From positions 1 through 46,380 of IMG/VR virus record IMGVR_UViG_3300046777_001757: 46,380 nucleotides of DNA; one strand, written 5' to 3'. Positions 20,739 through 29,313 of this stretch are shown here, piece by piece. A program made the position numbers and the translations under genes. The first letter of the stretch is position 1; each line of letters opens with the position of its first letter. The stretch comes from a virus. The notes under the pieces were generated by a model. The model did no database searches and was not told the DNA's origin. It worked only from the letters and a program-made list of their open reading frames with translations.

Positions 20739-23365
20739 CTAATACTTCTCAGCTTTCGCTCCGGCCCGGCGAAATTCGTTTTGATTACATCCCAGCGGAT
20801 TGGCCTCTTACTCCGCTTGGTGCCAACAAGGATCCGTATGTTGCTGGATGGCAGAACAAACCGTTTAGTGTCAAGGAAATTGAAGATGAATTGACAAGCG
20901 GGAAATGTAAAGCTATCGGCCTACTCGGTGGTCCTGTCTACAACCATCCGTACGGTTTCATCTGGATTGACATTGATGGGCCATCGGTGTACCAGCTGGT
21001 GGAGGAGTTGGCCGATGCACCTTTCATTGAGGTGATGCCGCCCACGCTGACAATCTTCAGTGGGAAGGAAGGTAGGGAGCGTAGGTTATACCGGGTTAGT
21101 CGTGAGAAACATAAGCACATCGTTCGAAATAAATACACGTGGCACGCAGCAGTAGACAAAGAGAAGCTTGAGATTCTGTGGAAGCGGCACCAGGGTGTGT
21201 TGATGGGGTTGCATCCGGAAACGGATGGGTACTACACGGCTCCAGACCTTGGGTTTGAGTGGGCAAAGTCTGTGCCTGAAATGCCGGACTTCTTGTTGAA
21301 TGCCATCATCAATAAGAATGTCAAGCAAGGGATTCCGGCGAAGGAAACAACGCGTGTTATTGGCCCAGGCTTTGCGATCAACAGTGTTGTGGACCTTGAC
21401 CGGGATATGAAGCTTGCCGCAGAGGCAATGTGGGGCATGCCTCCAGAGGCGGCGGATGACTATGACATCTGGATTACGGTCGGTCAATCACTCCATAATC
21501 TCGATGAATCACTCCTTGATCAGTGGGAAGAATGGTCCAAGCAGTCGGACAAGTATAGGGAGGGGGAGTGTCACCGGCGGTGGCTGTCATTTACTCGTGG
21601 CTCTGGTCGCAGCATTGGCTCACTGATTCACGTTGCTCGTGAGCAGGGGTGGCAGCCGTCCCAGGAGTATAGGGGGCTGAGTGTTGATGATGCGACATTA
21701 GAGCATGCTTCAAAATTATTGGCTGAAATTGATCTGGAAGAATCTCAAATGACTCCCGTAACCGCTCCATGTGCTGCATCCGATGCCACTCAGACAAATC
21801 AATGGCAGTCGCAGGAGCTGGACACAAAAAACATGAAGTCAAAAGAAGAGAAGAAAACGTCAAAGAACCCGTCATCCAGCCAAATCGTAGATCATTTGCG
21901 CTCAACATATAACGGAGATCTGCGCTTTAGTCAAGCCCACGGTCAATTCTTTATTTATGCTAAAGAAAGTGATGGGCTTTGGTCACCTCTCACGAAGATC
22001 GAAATGATGGGTGACATTCGGGAAAAGCTGCAAGTACTGCACCTTCCCGGTGGATTCACTTCTAATTTGATGAATGACATCTACCTGCAGCTCCAGGCGG
22101 TGTTGGTGTTTGATGATTGGTATGACGGTTCCAACTACCTGTTGTTTACCAATGGGGTGTTGGATATTGAGAAGAAGGAGTTGCTTCCATTCAATCGGGG
22201 GATGCACCTGACCCAGCAAATGCCTTATCGGTATGATCCAGCGGCTGGGTGTGAAGACATCATTAAGTGGCTGAAGCATGTGCAGCACGGTAGCTGGGAA
22301 CGTGTTCAGGTGTTACGTGCATGGTTGCGTGCCACGCTACTGGGGCGCTATGAGATCCAGAAGTTTGTGGAGATTGTTGGCCCCGGTAAGTCCGGTAAGT
22401 CGACCTATGCAAACCTGGCTGTGGCATTGGTTGGTAAGCAGAACACCTACTCAACAGACTTTGAGAATCTGGAGAAGAACCGGTTTGAAGCTGCAAGCTA
22501 CATGGGTAAGAAGCTTCTGCTGTTCCAGGATGCGGATAGGTGGGGTGGATCGGTATCAAAGCTGAAGGCAATTACCGGTAATGATTGGATCCGTAGTGAA
22601 CGCAAGTATCAAAGCGAAGGTCAGGATCCGTTTCAGTATCATGGAGTTGTGATGATTACAGCCAATGAAGCTATTCAATCAACTGATTACACTTCTGGCC
22701 TTGCGCGTCGCCGCCTTACTATTCCGTTCGACCGTCCGTTTGAGGGCGGTCAGGCAGAACAAAAGGAACTGATTAAGTTTGATTCCAAGGGTGTTCCTCA
22801 GGGTGTGTTCGCTCCCTTGTTGCCAGGGTTGGTAAACTGGTTGTTGGATATGACTGAGGATGACATGCGTGCTTGTCTCATGGAAACCGGTAAGAAGATT
22901 GATTTCTTCCGTAAGTATGAAAAGCAGCAAAGCCTGCGTTCTAATCCACTGTTGGATTGGATGGATCACAAGTTGGTGTTCCAGCCGAATGTGATGACGC
23001 ACGTTGGCTTCTGTCAGCAGAATCCGAATGGAACTGGCGGTTACTACAAGGACAATACGCGTTGGTTGTATGCCAGCTATGCAGAGTTCTGTCGTAACTG
23101 CAACGTGGGCATCATGTCACGCGGTAGGTTTGAGCCCTTGTTCCTGGACATTTGCAGGCACCAGCTCAAACTGAACGTCTACTCCAAGAAGGCGGCGTCT
23201 GGTATGCAGGTCTTTAACATTGCCATCAAGGAGTCGAATATTGACAGGTACTTGCAACTGCCTTCGGTTGTGGAATTTGCAGCAAACCCTGACCGTTATA
23301 AGGATCAATACCCTGAGCTTTTTGTACCTACTGGTGAGACAATAGAGAATGATGCAACAATGTAG
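20735..23365 (+). CDS. PrimPol-SF3 helicase (primase-helicase)
   Basis: An 876-residue multi-domain replication protein. Residues about 15-180 form an archaeo-eukaryotic primase (PrimPol) domain with GFIWIDIDG (D79, D81) as motif I and a SGKEGRERRLYRV motif region. Residues about 225-310 resemble the PriCT domain (AAEAMWGMPPEAADDYDIW, HRRWLSF). After a linker rich in S, T and K, a D5-type N-terminal region precedes the superfamily 3 helicase: Walker A GPGKSGKST near residue 549, Walker B KKLLLFQDAD, and sensor VVMITANE. It would prime and unwind DNA for the T7-type polymerase. Translation is coupled to the small gene before it and to speD after it. Confidence 0.92.
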   Translation: MTNTSQLSLRPGEIRFDYIPADWPLTPLGANKDPYVAGWQNKPFSVKEIEDELTSGKCKAIGLLGGPVYNHPYGFIWIDIDGPSVYQLVEELADAPFIEVMPPTLTIFSGKEGRERRLYRVSREKHKHIVRNKYTWHAAVDKEKLEILWKRHQGVLMGLHPETDGYYTAPDLGFEWAKSVPEMPDFLLNAIINKNVKQGIPAKETTRVIGPGFAINSVVDLDRDMKLAAEAMWGMPPEAADDYDIWITVGQSLHNLDESLLDQWEEWSKQSDKYREGECHRRWLSFTRGSGRSIGSLIHVAREQGWQPSQEYRGLSVDDATLEHASKLLAEIDLEESQMTPVTAPCAASDATQTNQWQSQELDTKNMKSKEEKKTSKNPSSSQIVDHLRSTYNGDLRFSQAHGQFFIYAKESDGLWSPLTKIEMMGDIREKLQVLHLPGGFTSNLMNDIYLQLQAVLVFDDWYDGSNYLLFTNGVLDIEKKELLPFNRGMHLTQQMPYRYDPAAGCEDIIKWLKHVQHGSWERVQVLRAWLRATLLGRYEIQKFVEIVGPGKSGKSTYANLAVALVGKQNTYSTDFENLEKNRFEAASYMGKKLLLFQDADRWGGSVSKLKAITGNDWIRSERKYQSEGQDPFQYHGVVMITANEAIQSTDYTSGLARRRLTIPFDRPFEGGQAEQKELIKFDSKGVPQGVFAPLLPGLVNWLLDMTEDDMRACLMETGKKIDFFRKYEKQQSLRSNPLLDWMDHKLVFQPNVMTHVGFCQQNPNGTGGYYKDNTRWLYASYAEFCRNCNVGIMSRGRFEPLFLDICRHQLKLNVYSKKAASGMQVFNIAIKESNIDRYLQLPSVVEFAANPDRYKDQYPELFVPTGETIENDATM

Positions 23366-23718
23366 TGGGAAATGGCCGGCATCTGATACTGGATCTATAC
23401 GATTGTGATCCAGAGGTTTTGGATGATTACCAGGAGCTTCAACGATTGCTTGAGGCTTCTTTGGTAATGGCCAAAGCAACTATCCTGCGCATTATTGGCG
23501 AGAAGTTTAAGCCGCAAGGTGTCACACTATTGGCACTGCTGGCTGAATCCCACGCATCTATTCATTCGTGGCCCGAGATTGGGTATTGCGCCATCGATCT
23601 TTATACTTGTGGTGATACCACGCAGACACATCGGGCGGCAGAATTCCTCAAGAAGAAGTTGAAGGCTAAAACTGTAGAGCAAAAAGAGTTGGTACGGTCG
23701 ACTACTCCGTCGAATTGA
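23365..23718 (+). CDS. speD: S-adenosylmethionine decarboxylase SpeD
   Basis: A 117-residue AdoMet decarboxylase proenzyme, which makes the aminopropyl donor for spermidine. GRHLILDLYDCDPEVLDD opens the protein; LLAESHASIHSWPEIGYCAI contains the self-cleavage site, with S62, H67 and C82 matching S63, H68 and C83 of the Thermotoga maritima enzyme. Autocleavage before S62 creates the pyruvoyl cofactor. The start is a GTG that overlaps the stop of the helicase gene (TAGTG); no in-frame ATG exists before the conserved N-terminus. speD is a known cyanophage metabolic gene; polyamines may help DNA condensation or translation. Confidence 0.92.
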   Translation: MGNGRHLILDLYDCDPEVLDDYQELQRLLEASLVMAKATILRIIGEKFKPQGVTLLALLAESHASIHSWPEIGYCAIDLYTCGDTTQTHRAAEFLKKKLKAKTVEQKELVRSTTPSN

Positions 23719-23747
23719 GTATAGTAAAACGAGATAATCCGTCTTAA

Positions 23748-25010
23748 ATGGCTAAAAAAACTAAGATTCTTTGGGTTGCTGACTTTGCAGCAATGACTGG
23801 TTTCGGCCGTGTCAGTGGTGCAGTATTGCCGCGACTGAAGGATGACTTTGAAATTGTGGTGCTCGCATGTAATTGGCATGGAGATCCAACGGATGAGCAG
23901 AAAGATTTCAAGATGTATCCTGCGTCCAACCGATTCCAGCAGGCGCCCTTTGGTGAGGATCGCATTCGGGAGATTGTTGAGAAGGAACAGCCGGATATTG
24001 TGTTCAGCTTGAACGATCCTTGGATCGTTAGTGAACAATACAGGCGTATTCAAGATCTACACCAGCAGAAGAAGTTTAAGTTCTGTGGCTACCTCACGAT
24101 GGATAGCTACAACTGGATTGGTGGCATCGATGCACACATCAATGAATGGGATGCGTTGATTGCGTTTACGGAATTTGGTGCATACGAATTCTTTAAGGCG
24201 GGTATCACCAAGCCGGTCACTGTAATTCCACATGGTTTGGATACAGATCTCTTTTATCCCATGGATAAGAAGGAGGCACGCAAGAAGCTGGGGCTGTCGG
24301 ATGACATCTTCATCTGCCTGAATGCCAACAGGAATCAGTTCCGCAAACGGATGGACATTACGATTGCAGCCTTTGCCAAGTTCGCAGTCGGTCGTCCGGA
24401 TACGCAACTTTATATGCACTGCGGTACCAAGGATCAGGGGTGGGAGATTATGCCGCTCTTCGGGCGGGAGATGAGTAAGAACGGACTTGATCCGAACGGT
24501 CGCATCATCATGACCAATAACAACCAGGGGCCGCCGAACGTTTCGGTGGAGTTCCTGAATTGCATCTATAACGCGGCTGATATTGGGATCAATACCACCA
24601 AGGGGGGTGGCTGGGAGCTAGTCAACTTTGAGAATGCTGCCTGTCGTGTGGCGCAAGTGGTGCCGGATCACACGAGCACCAAAGAGATTTTTGAGGGTTA
24701 TGCCCCACTGATTCGTTGTGACCACGTGGATGTGGACACCAACATGGCACGGGAGATGCCCTGCCCCTCCGACCAACACCTGGCGCAGATCCTTGCCAAC
24801 CTCTACGACGATCGGGAGTACCTGAACAGTGTGGCCGATGCCTGCTACAAGCGAGTGACGGATCCTCAATTTAGTTGGGACTCAGTTGCGTCTCAGTTTG
24901 GTGGGGTGTTCCAGGAGGTGATGGAGGGTGGTGAGCCGGAAGTGGAAGAGAAGCCAAAGAAGAAAAAGAAGGAGAAGAAGGAAAAACGCACGGTTGGGGC
25001 TGCGGCGTGA
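23748..25010 (+). CDS. GT-B glycosyltransferase (GT4-like)
   Basis: A 420-residue glycosyltransferase. The N-terminal Rossmann half reads KILWVADFAAMTGFGRVSGA and PDIVFSLNDPWIVSE; the linker VTVIPHGLDTDLFYP is the hallmark entry to the C-terminal donor-binding domain, with ICLNANRNQFRKRMDITIAA and GINTTKGGGWELVNFENAAC as the EX7E-type region. It transfers a sugar from a nucleotide donor, perhaps to phage DNA, capsid or host polysaccharide. The last 25 residues are a lysine-rich tail (KKKKKEKKEKR) unusual for the family. Followed by a strong terminator. Confidence 0.88.
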   Translation: MAKKTKILWVADFAAMTGFGRVSGAVLPRLKDDFEIVVLACNWHGDPTDEQKDFKMYPASNRFQQAPFGEDRIREIVEKEQPDIVFSLNDPWIVSEQYRRIQDLHQQKKFKFCGYLTMDSYNWIGGIDAHINEWDALIAFTEFGAYEFFKAGITKPVTVIPHGLDTDLFYPMDKKEARKKLGLSDDIFICLNANRNQFRKRMDITIAAFAKFAVGRPDTQLYMHCGTKDQGWEIMPLFGREMSKNGLDPNGRIIMTNNNQGPPNVSVEFLNCIYNAADIGINTTKGGGWELVNFENAACRVAQVVPDHTSTKEIFEGYAPLIRCDHVDVDTNMAREMPCPSDQHLAQILANLYDDREYLNSVADACYKRVTDPQFSWDSVASQFGGVFQEVMEGGEPEVEEKPKKKKKEKKEKRTVGAAA

Positions 25011-25061
25011 GACTGGTCTCATGTGAGATGACTGAGGCTTGATTGGTGCCAAGGTGATGGG

Positions 25062-25085
25062 TCCCCTGGAAACAGGGGATTTTTT
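25062..25085 (+). terminator. Strong rho-independent terminator
   Basis: TCCCCTG (25062-25068), tetraloop GAAA, CAGGGGA (25073-25079), then six T. A perfect seven-pair stem with a GNRA loop ends the operon of the primase-helicase, speD and glycosyltransferase genes. Confidence 0.92.
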
Positions 25086-25124
25086 GTAGCAAGGTGTACG
25101 TATTGAAGGGGTAGGGTACGGGTG

Positions 25125-25348
25125 AAACCCGAGAATGCCCCCCTTTTATCTTTACGTGACGCACATGACACTTTACTGAAAGTGTCATTATTTGAGTCAT
25201 GGCGAGACGAAAATGAGACAGTGAGACGGGTGGGTTGTGCTTAGTGTCTCAAGTACAATCTCACTTGAGATTCCTTGACAAATAATGACACTTTCGGCAA
25301 AGTGTCATTTGGATCTAATAAAGATAAACAGGGGGCATTCTCGGGTTT
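25125..25348. repeat. Nested long inverted repeat, candidate replication origin or element ends
   Basis: The outer arms at 25125-25154 and 25319-25348 are inverted copies, 28 of 30 positions identical, reading AAACCCGAGAATGCCCCC on the left. Inside each arm is a 22-base palindrome, TGACACTTT-n4-AAAGTGTCA, at 25166-25187 and 25286-25307, followed inward by a TTATTTG match in inverted orientation. The 84-base centre has three GAGAC pentamers (25204, 25215, 25223) and a stem TCTCAAGT/ACTTGAGA (25247-25270). No gene lies between 25011 and 25349. Confidence 0.85.
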
Positions 25349-25349
25349 T

Positions 25350-25685
25350 ATGGGTAGGCCACGTGTACCACTGCCACCTCTCTGGCACTTGGAATCCAAG
25401 CTTCGGTTGTCGACTCGGTACCCATCGGGCCTGGAATGGGCCTGTACCACGGGCTGGCACGCTGAAGGAGACATGGCCGGGAAATACGTCCCAGCCACCC
25501 GTTACTACGTGGTGAGACTGGGGGGAGGGCAGTACCAGGCCCACAGGCTTGTCTACTTCCTGCGCACCGGCCAGGACCCCCTGGAGAGCGATGTCATTCA
25601 CGTCGCATCTGACCGTGACAATCGCAAGGAGCTGATCCTTCGTTCCAGATCCCCTACCACCAATCTCATATTGGACTCAAATTGA
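25350..25685 (+). CDS. HNH-like protein, probably degenerate
   Basis: A 111-residue GC-rich gene that begins two bases after the right arm of the inverted repeat; the longer frame from 25275 would run through the repeat and is less likely. The C-terminal half, RYYVVRLGGGQYQAHRLVYF then LRTGQDPLESDVIHVASDRD, follows the layout of HNH_3 homing nucleases (YxxV-x-GxxxxAHRLVxxLxTG-x-VxHxDGDxxDN), but the first catalytic pair and the asparagine positions are altered. It could be a decayed nuclease or a DNA-binding derivative. Confidence 0.55.
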   Translation: MGRPRVPLPPLWHLESKLRLSTRYPSGLEWACTTGWHAEGDMAGKYVPATRYYVVRLGGGQYQAHRLVYFLRTGQDPLESDVIHVASDRDNRKELILRSRSPTTNLILDSN

Positions 25686-25686
25686 C

Positions 25687-26358
25687 ATGGCAAATTTGAT
25701 TGCTCAGGTTTCCGAACTCAACGCTCGGCTCAACATTCGCTATTTGCGAAATGCAAATCAATGTGACGACAAGACCCTCGATGAGTACGGCTACTACCGG
25801 GGCTACGTGTGTCCGCACAACCACGACATACGTGACCAGGACAACCACTGGTGTTACTACTGTGTCCAGAAAATCTGGAAGAACGTCTGTGGTTTTGACA
25901 TCAACTACCTGGATCCCAACTACAAACACAAATACGCTGCGATCTGGAACCGAATCAACGTCACAACCATGGATGAGTGCTGGCACATACGTGGCAATTC
26001 CAAACGTGCATGCCTTCCTTCTTACCGTTCTCACTACGCCAAGCAATCATCTGAATACGTCTCGCTCCATAAAGCTGTCTACCAGTGCGCATGGGGAGAT
26101 GTTGGTAAGTTTTTTGTGACTCGCGTGTGTGGCAATCCGGAATGTTTTAATCCTGTACACATGCTTTCCAGCTGGAACAGGGACTATCCCCCTGGCCGCA
26201 TTCACCCACTCGTCTTAGAATTTGAGCCAAGTAAATTAATGTGCTATGCCAGGGCACGGAAGAAAGTGCAGGCTGATGCTCTAGCTGCCACGCAGTACAA
26301 ACAAACGATTACCAATCCACGGGAAGCAGCACCGCCCCCTGAATACGATGAGGGTTGA
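25687..26358 (+). CDS. HNH endonuclease
   Basis: A 223-residue protein. A cysteine- and histidine-rich N-terminal half (YVCPHNHDIRDQDNHWCYYC) probably binds zinc; the catalytic part is SEYVSLHKAVYQCAWGDVG followed by VCGNPECFNPVHMLSSW, the zinc-finger HNH pattern with C-x4-C and NPxH. It resembles free-standing phage HNH proteins. It follows the degenerate HNH-like gene by one base, so the two may derive from one insertion. Its base composition is close to that of the surrounding phage genes. Confidence 0.8.
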   Translation: MANLIAQVSELNARLNIRYLRNANQCDDKTLDEYGYYRGYVCPHNHDIRDQDNHWCYYCVQKIWKNVCGFDINYLDPNYKHKYAAIWNRINVTTMDECWHIRGNSKRACLPSYRSHYAKQSSEYVSLHKAVYQCAWGDVGKFFVTRVCGNPECFNPVHMLSSWNRDYPPGRIHPLVLEFEPSKLMCYARARKKVQADALAATQYKQTITNPREAAPPPEYDEG

Positions 26359-26400
26359 ATTGAGCGCACTTACAATAAGGAAAAGGAATTATATCAAATA

Positions 26401-27345
26401 ATGTCGCGCAACCCGGCTATTGCCCAAGCCAATCGCAGTAAAGCAAATCCATTGGTACTTGGTACCTTTAGTACAACTTCACTGCGTTATCTAAAGGGTA
26501 AGCTGGGCCCGCAAAATAAAGTCATCGGCTATAAGGATACCAGCCAAACGTCAAACGGTGGCTTCGGCGGCGGCGCCTACAACCATTGGTTTCAAATTAA
26601 CCTTGCAATCCCTGGTTGGATTGTTGTTACCAAAGGGCCACCGCGTCCAAGCTACATTCAAGTTTCTGCGTACGACTTGGATTCAATTCCGATCCAAGGA
26701 CGTGGAGTTTTTGATGATGACTCTGTGTCCATCATTAGTGACAACGAAATCTCACATCCGTACCTTGGTACGGTTATGGGTGCACAATCAGATTTGTACA
26801 ACCGTTTCTCAAGGTTTCGCGTCGACCGTGGCGACGATCGCTACTACGCGCTGGAAGCGGGTGCATACTTGATTTGTGTTTCGACTACTCGCAATGAACC
26901 ACTTGATTACGAGCTTGGACTTGTTGTTGAGTTTCCTCCAACCGAAATGTTTATCGCCCTGGAGGATGAGGGTGATATTGCTTTACTGCTCCAGGAAACC
27001 TCAATTGATTTCAGCCGTACAATCAATGTCATTTCTCCTGTTTCTGTTAACACTGTCATTTCCAGCAGCGTAGAACAACCGAATGGATTTACCGAACTAC
27101 TCTGCGCTATTAACCCAGGCATTACCGTTACTGTGCTCGATGGTTCCACTTGGTTTATTGGTGACCAAATTCCATCTGAACAAGGTGATCAATATTGGGT
27201 AAACGTTGACACTGCAGATGATCAAGAATATTTTCTTGCCATTCACGATCACTCTCTGTCAGAATGGCAGCAAGCATGGGAGTCTGAGCACCAGGACACG
27301 GACAAGTTCCCTGATATCTTTATCCCTCTCACTAACAGACCATGA
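26401..27345 (+). CDS. Probable virion protein, unknown
   Basis: A 314-residue strand-rich protein with an AAGGAAAAGGAATT ribosome binding site before the ATG. It contains a glycine run (NGGFGGGAYNHWFQINL), repeated aromatic-aspartate segments (ISHPYLGTVMGAQSDLYNRF) and a C-terminal acidic domain (EWQQAWESEHQDTDKFPDIF). No enzymatic motif is visible. The beta-rich composition, lack of cysteine clusters and position next to genes for lysis and fibres suggest a structural or surface protein. Related proteins cannot be named. Confidence 0.6.
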   Translation: MSRNPAIAQANRSKANPLVLGTFSTTSLRYLKGKLGPQNKVIGYKDTSQTSNGGFGGGAYNHWFQINLAIPGWIVVTKGPPRPSYIQVSAYDLDSIPIQGRGVFDDDSVSIISDNEISHPYLGTVMGAQSDLYNRFSRFRVDRGDDRYYALEAGAYLICVSTTRNEPLDYELGLVVEFPPTEMFIALEDEGDIALLLQETSIDFSRTINVISPVSVNTVISSSVEQPNGFTELLCAINPGITVTVLDGSTWFIGDQIPSEQGDQYWVNVDTADDQEYFLAIHDHSLSEWQQAWESEHQDTDKFPDIFIPLTNRP

Positions 27346-27479
27346 TTTACCGATTGCTTTCGTTTTGGTCTCGTCTTACAAAACAAAGGCCAACCAAAAC
27401 AAAAACTCAGGAACATCGTTGGTATCAGTACTGCCAAGAAAATCCACACGCTAGTTGCTGCAAGATGTATGACGTATGA
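27342..27479 (+). CDS. Hypothetical small basic protein
   Basis: A 45-residue basic product with ATGA overlap with the preceding gene: MIYRLLSFWSRLTKQRPTKT, then a cysteine- and histidine-containing end (YCQENPHASCCKMYDV). It ends eleven bases inside the next gene. The coupled overlaps on both sides are the main evidence. Not recognised. Confidence 0.45.
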   Translation: MIYRLLSFWSRLTKQRPTKTKTQEHRWYQYCQENPHASCCKMYDV

Positions 27480-27915
27480 AGCTGAACGCTTTAGACGCCG
27501 CAAAAAAACAACAACGTATCAACTGAAAAACGGGTACATCTTTAAGATGCGCCTGATGCCGTGGCTAAGGACGGATGCTGGTTGCATTTGGCTGGCCAGC
27601 TTGGCAGTCGGTAAATCAAAACGTCAACTCAATGACTGGCTTAATAGACGCAACAAAAAGTCAGTGCGTTCTTTGTCGGCATCTTTGACGGGGCAAGAAG
27701 GAAACAAGATACAAGCTTTGGCTATCCGTCAAGTTCGTTATTGGGTAACTGATTTGCCACCTGGCGATTCTTTGTGTTTAAGGTGTGAGTCTGCAGTACC
27801 AGATAAACAATTCAAAGTGTGGCGTCGTTGGTTTGAAGCACATGAAGATCCAAGGTGGAGAATAAATCCAGATCTTAAATCTTTCTATATTTATAAGCCT
27901 AGCAATTTAGAATAA
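27469..27915 (+). CDS. Hypothetical basic protein
   Basis: A 148-residue basic protein: a strongly basic N-terminus (AERFRRRKKTTTYQLKNGYI), a helix-turn-helix-like AVGKSKRQLNDWLNRR, then AIRQVRYWVTDLPPGDSLCL and RCESAVPDKQFKVWRRWFEA. Positive charge and aromatic residues suggest nucleic-acid binding. I do not recognise the family, and the function is open. Confidence 0.6.
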   Translation: MTYEAERFRRRKKTTTYQLKNGYIFKMRLMPWLRTDAGCIWLASLAVGKSKRQLNDWLNRRNKKSVRSLSASLTGQEGNKIQALAIRQVRYWVTDLPPGDSLCLRCESAVPDKQFKVWRRWFEAHEDPRWRINPDLKSFYIYKPSNLE

Positions 27916-27932
27916 GGAAAAAGGTATTGATT

Positions 27933-28097
27933 ATGTCCCAATTTCAACGTTACCTGGAAATCTTGTTTGCTTTCCACGCTTTTTGTTCGTTAGTTTGTGC
28001 GCTGACTCCGACGCGCAAAGACGACACATTTATTGGTTATCTCTATCGTTTCCTTGAAGCTGGTGCTTTGTTGGTTGGTCGCGCCAAAGATCGCTGA
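27933..28097 (+). CDS. Small hydrophobic protein
   Basis: A 54-residue product, MSQFQRYLEILFAFHAFCSL then VCALTPTRKDDTFIGYLYRF and LEAGALLVGRAKDR, with AAGGAAAAAGGT as ribosome binding site. One N-terminal hydrophobic stretch and a second weaker one fit a small membrane protein. Its position next to the endolysin gene, which converges with it, makes a holin role possible but unproven. Confidence 0.55.
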   Translation: MSQFQRYLEILFAFHAFCSLVCALTPTRKDDTFIGYLYRFLEAGALLVGRAKDR

Positions 28098-28265
28098 TCA
28101 ATCGGGCAACGCTTGAAACCACCAGGTGCATCCGCCCTGTTTCTCTACCCAATCTCGTGTTGCATACGCCGCCTCTTTCGAGAGTGTGGCACATTTTTTT
28201 TCATCACCAACTTGCCAACACATATTGACACGTATGTGTGGATCTTTGTTTTTTGTTTTAGCCAT
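28098..28265 (-). CDS. Hypothetical small protein downstream of endolysin
   Basis: A 55-residue protein starting with the ATG that shares its A with the endolysin stop (TGATG): MAKTKNKDPHIRVNMCWQVG, then CATLSKEAAYATRDWVEKQG and a C-terminal CTWWFQALPD. Three cysteines and several tryptophans suggest a compact fold. The 3' end abuts the + strand gene before it. Not recognised. Confidence 0.6.
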   Translation of the reverse strand: MAKTKNKDPHIRVNMCWQVGDEKKCATLSKEAAYATRDWVEKQGGCTWWFQALPD

Positions 28266-29272
28266 CAGTAGTCCCAGCGAATTCGCGCTTTGCTTTCCCT
28301 CATCCCAAGATGGACAAATCCTTTTTTGGCACCGTAACCAACTGAGTACGGCCAATTTTTGTCACACCAGTCTTGCAGTGTGTAGACACTGACGCCATCA
28401 ATGTAAAAATCAACGGCACCTTTGGAGGGTGCGTCATAAGTATGCTCACTGTTTCTTGCGCCACCAACTTGTGAATTAATTGGTTCCGGCCGTGAACCAC
28501 TGGTAATTACCAACGGCTTGTTCCCAAATGCAGCACGTGCTTTTTCTAAGAACTTACACAGTTCCAAAGCTGTCTCACATTGATATTGCTTGGTGAAACG
28601 ACGAGCCTCTTGATTCAAAGTCAATTCACCGTAGGTGATGTGTTCCGTGACTTTGGTTGTGAATGGGCTCCAGGGTTGGAATTTAGCTGACGTTTCAGGT
28701 TTTACTGCTGGCGTTGAGGGCTTGTCTTGTTTGGATAGGATGCCAATCAGTTTTGTTGCGTAGTTGGGGTCAGTGGCATATCCTTCGGTAACCAAAAGCC
28801 TGGCGCACTCTTCAGCACTTTTGGCACGATTGACGCCTTGGTAACGACCAAAGTCTTTGTACCAGCGCTCGACTAGGTAGCAAACACAGGTGTAAAGGTC
28901 GGGGAAATCAATGAATCCGGCTTTGATCGTGACCCATTTACCGTTAAGAAATTCTTGGGTGTTGACGTTGGACCCACTTCCCTTTAATCCAAAGTAGTTG
29001 TGAGTACCTGATGTGTGTTTGCCCCAGCCTGATTCCAGTGCCCACTGAGCCGCAACAACTTCCGGGTATTTACTGCCCGCTGCTTTTGCTGCGGCAAATA
29101 CACCGTCCCACGTGTTGTCAAAACTTTGGGGCGGTGTTGGTTTTTTTCGGTACATAGACGCAAAAGTCTCCAGGACCGAGGAGGAAACCTGATCCTGGAG
29201 CCAGTTAAATGCGTCAACTTGATGTGGCAGTCCTTTGAAAAACTCGGCTGCCTCGACAATTTTTATCGACAT
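28265..29272 (-). CDS. Bifunctional endolysin, glucosaminidase plus M15 peptidase
   Basis: A 335-residue peptidoglycan hydrolase. Residues about 55-175 are a GH73-type N-acetylglucosaminidase: EVVAAQWALESGWGKHTSG with the catalytic glutamate, then NYFGLKGSG and ERWYKDFGRYQGVNRAKSAE. A proline-rich linker (KPSTPAVKPETSAKF) leads to a C-terminal M15-type peptidase: TSGSRPEPINSQVGGARNSE, HTYDAPSKGAVDFYIDG (zinc ligands H and D) and GYGAKKGFVHLGM (third ligand). It would cut both glycan and peptide bonds of the host wall at lysis. No signal peptide, so a holin is needed. Confidence 0.9.
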   Translation of the reverse strand: MSIKIVEAAEFFKGLPHQVDAFNWLQDQVSSSVLETFASMYRKKPTPPQSFDNTWDGVFAAAKAAGSKYPEVVAAQWALESGWGKHTSGTHNYFGLKGSGSNVNTQEFLNGKWVTIKAGFIDFPDLYTCVCYLVERWYKDFGRYQGVNRAKSAEECARLLVTEGYATDPNYATKLIGILSKQDKPSTPAVKPETSAKFQPWSPFTTKVTEHITYGELTLNQEARRFTKQYQCETALELCKFLEKARAAFGNKPLVITSGSRPEPINSQVGGARNSEHTYDAPSKGAVDFYIDGVSVYTLQDWCDKNWPYSVGYGAKKGFVHLGMRESKARIRWDY

Positions 29273-29313
29273 CGACCTAAAGCTTTTTACTAACTTTAGA
29301 TCAGGTGTGTCAA

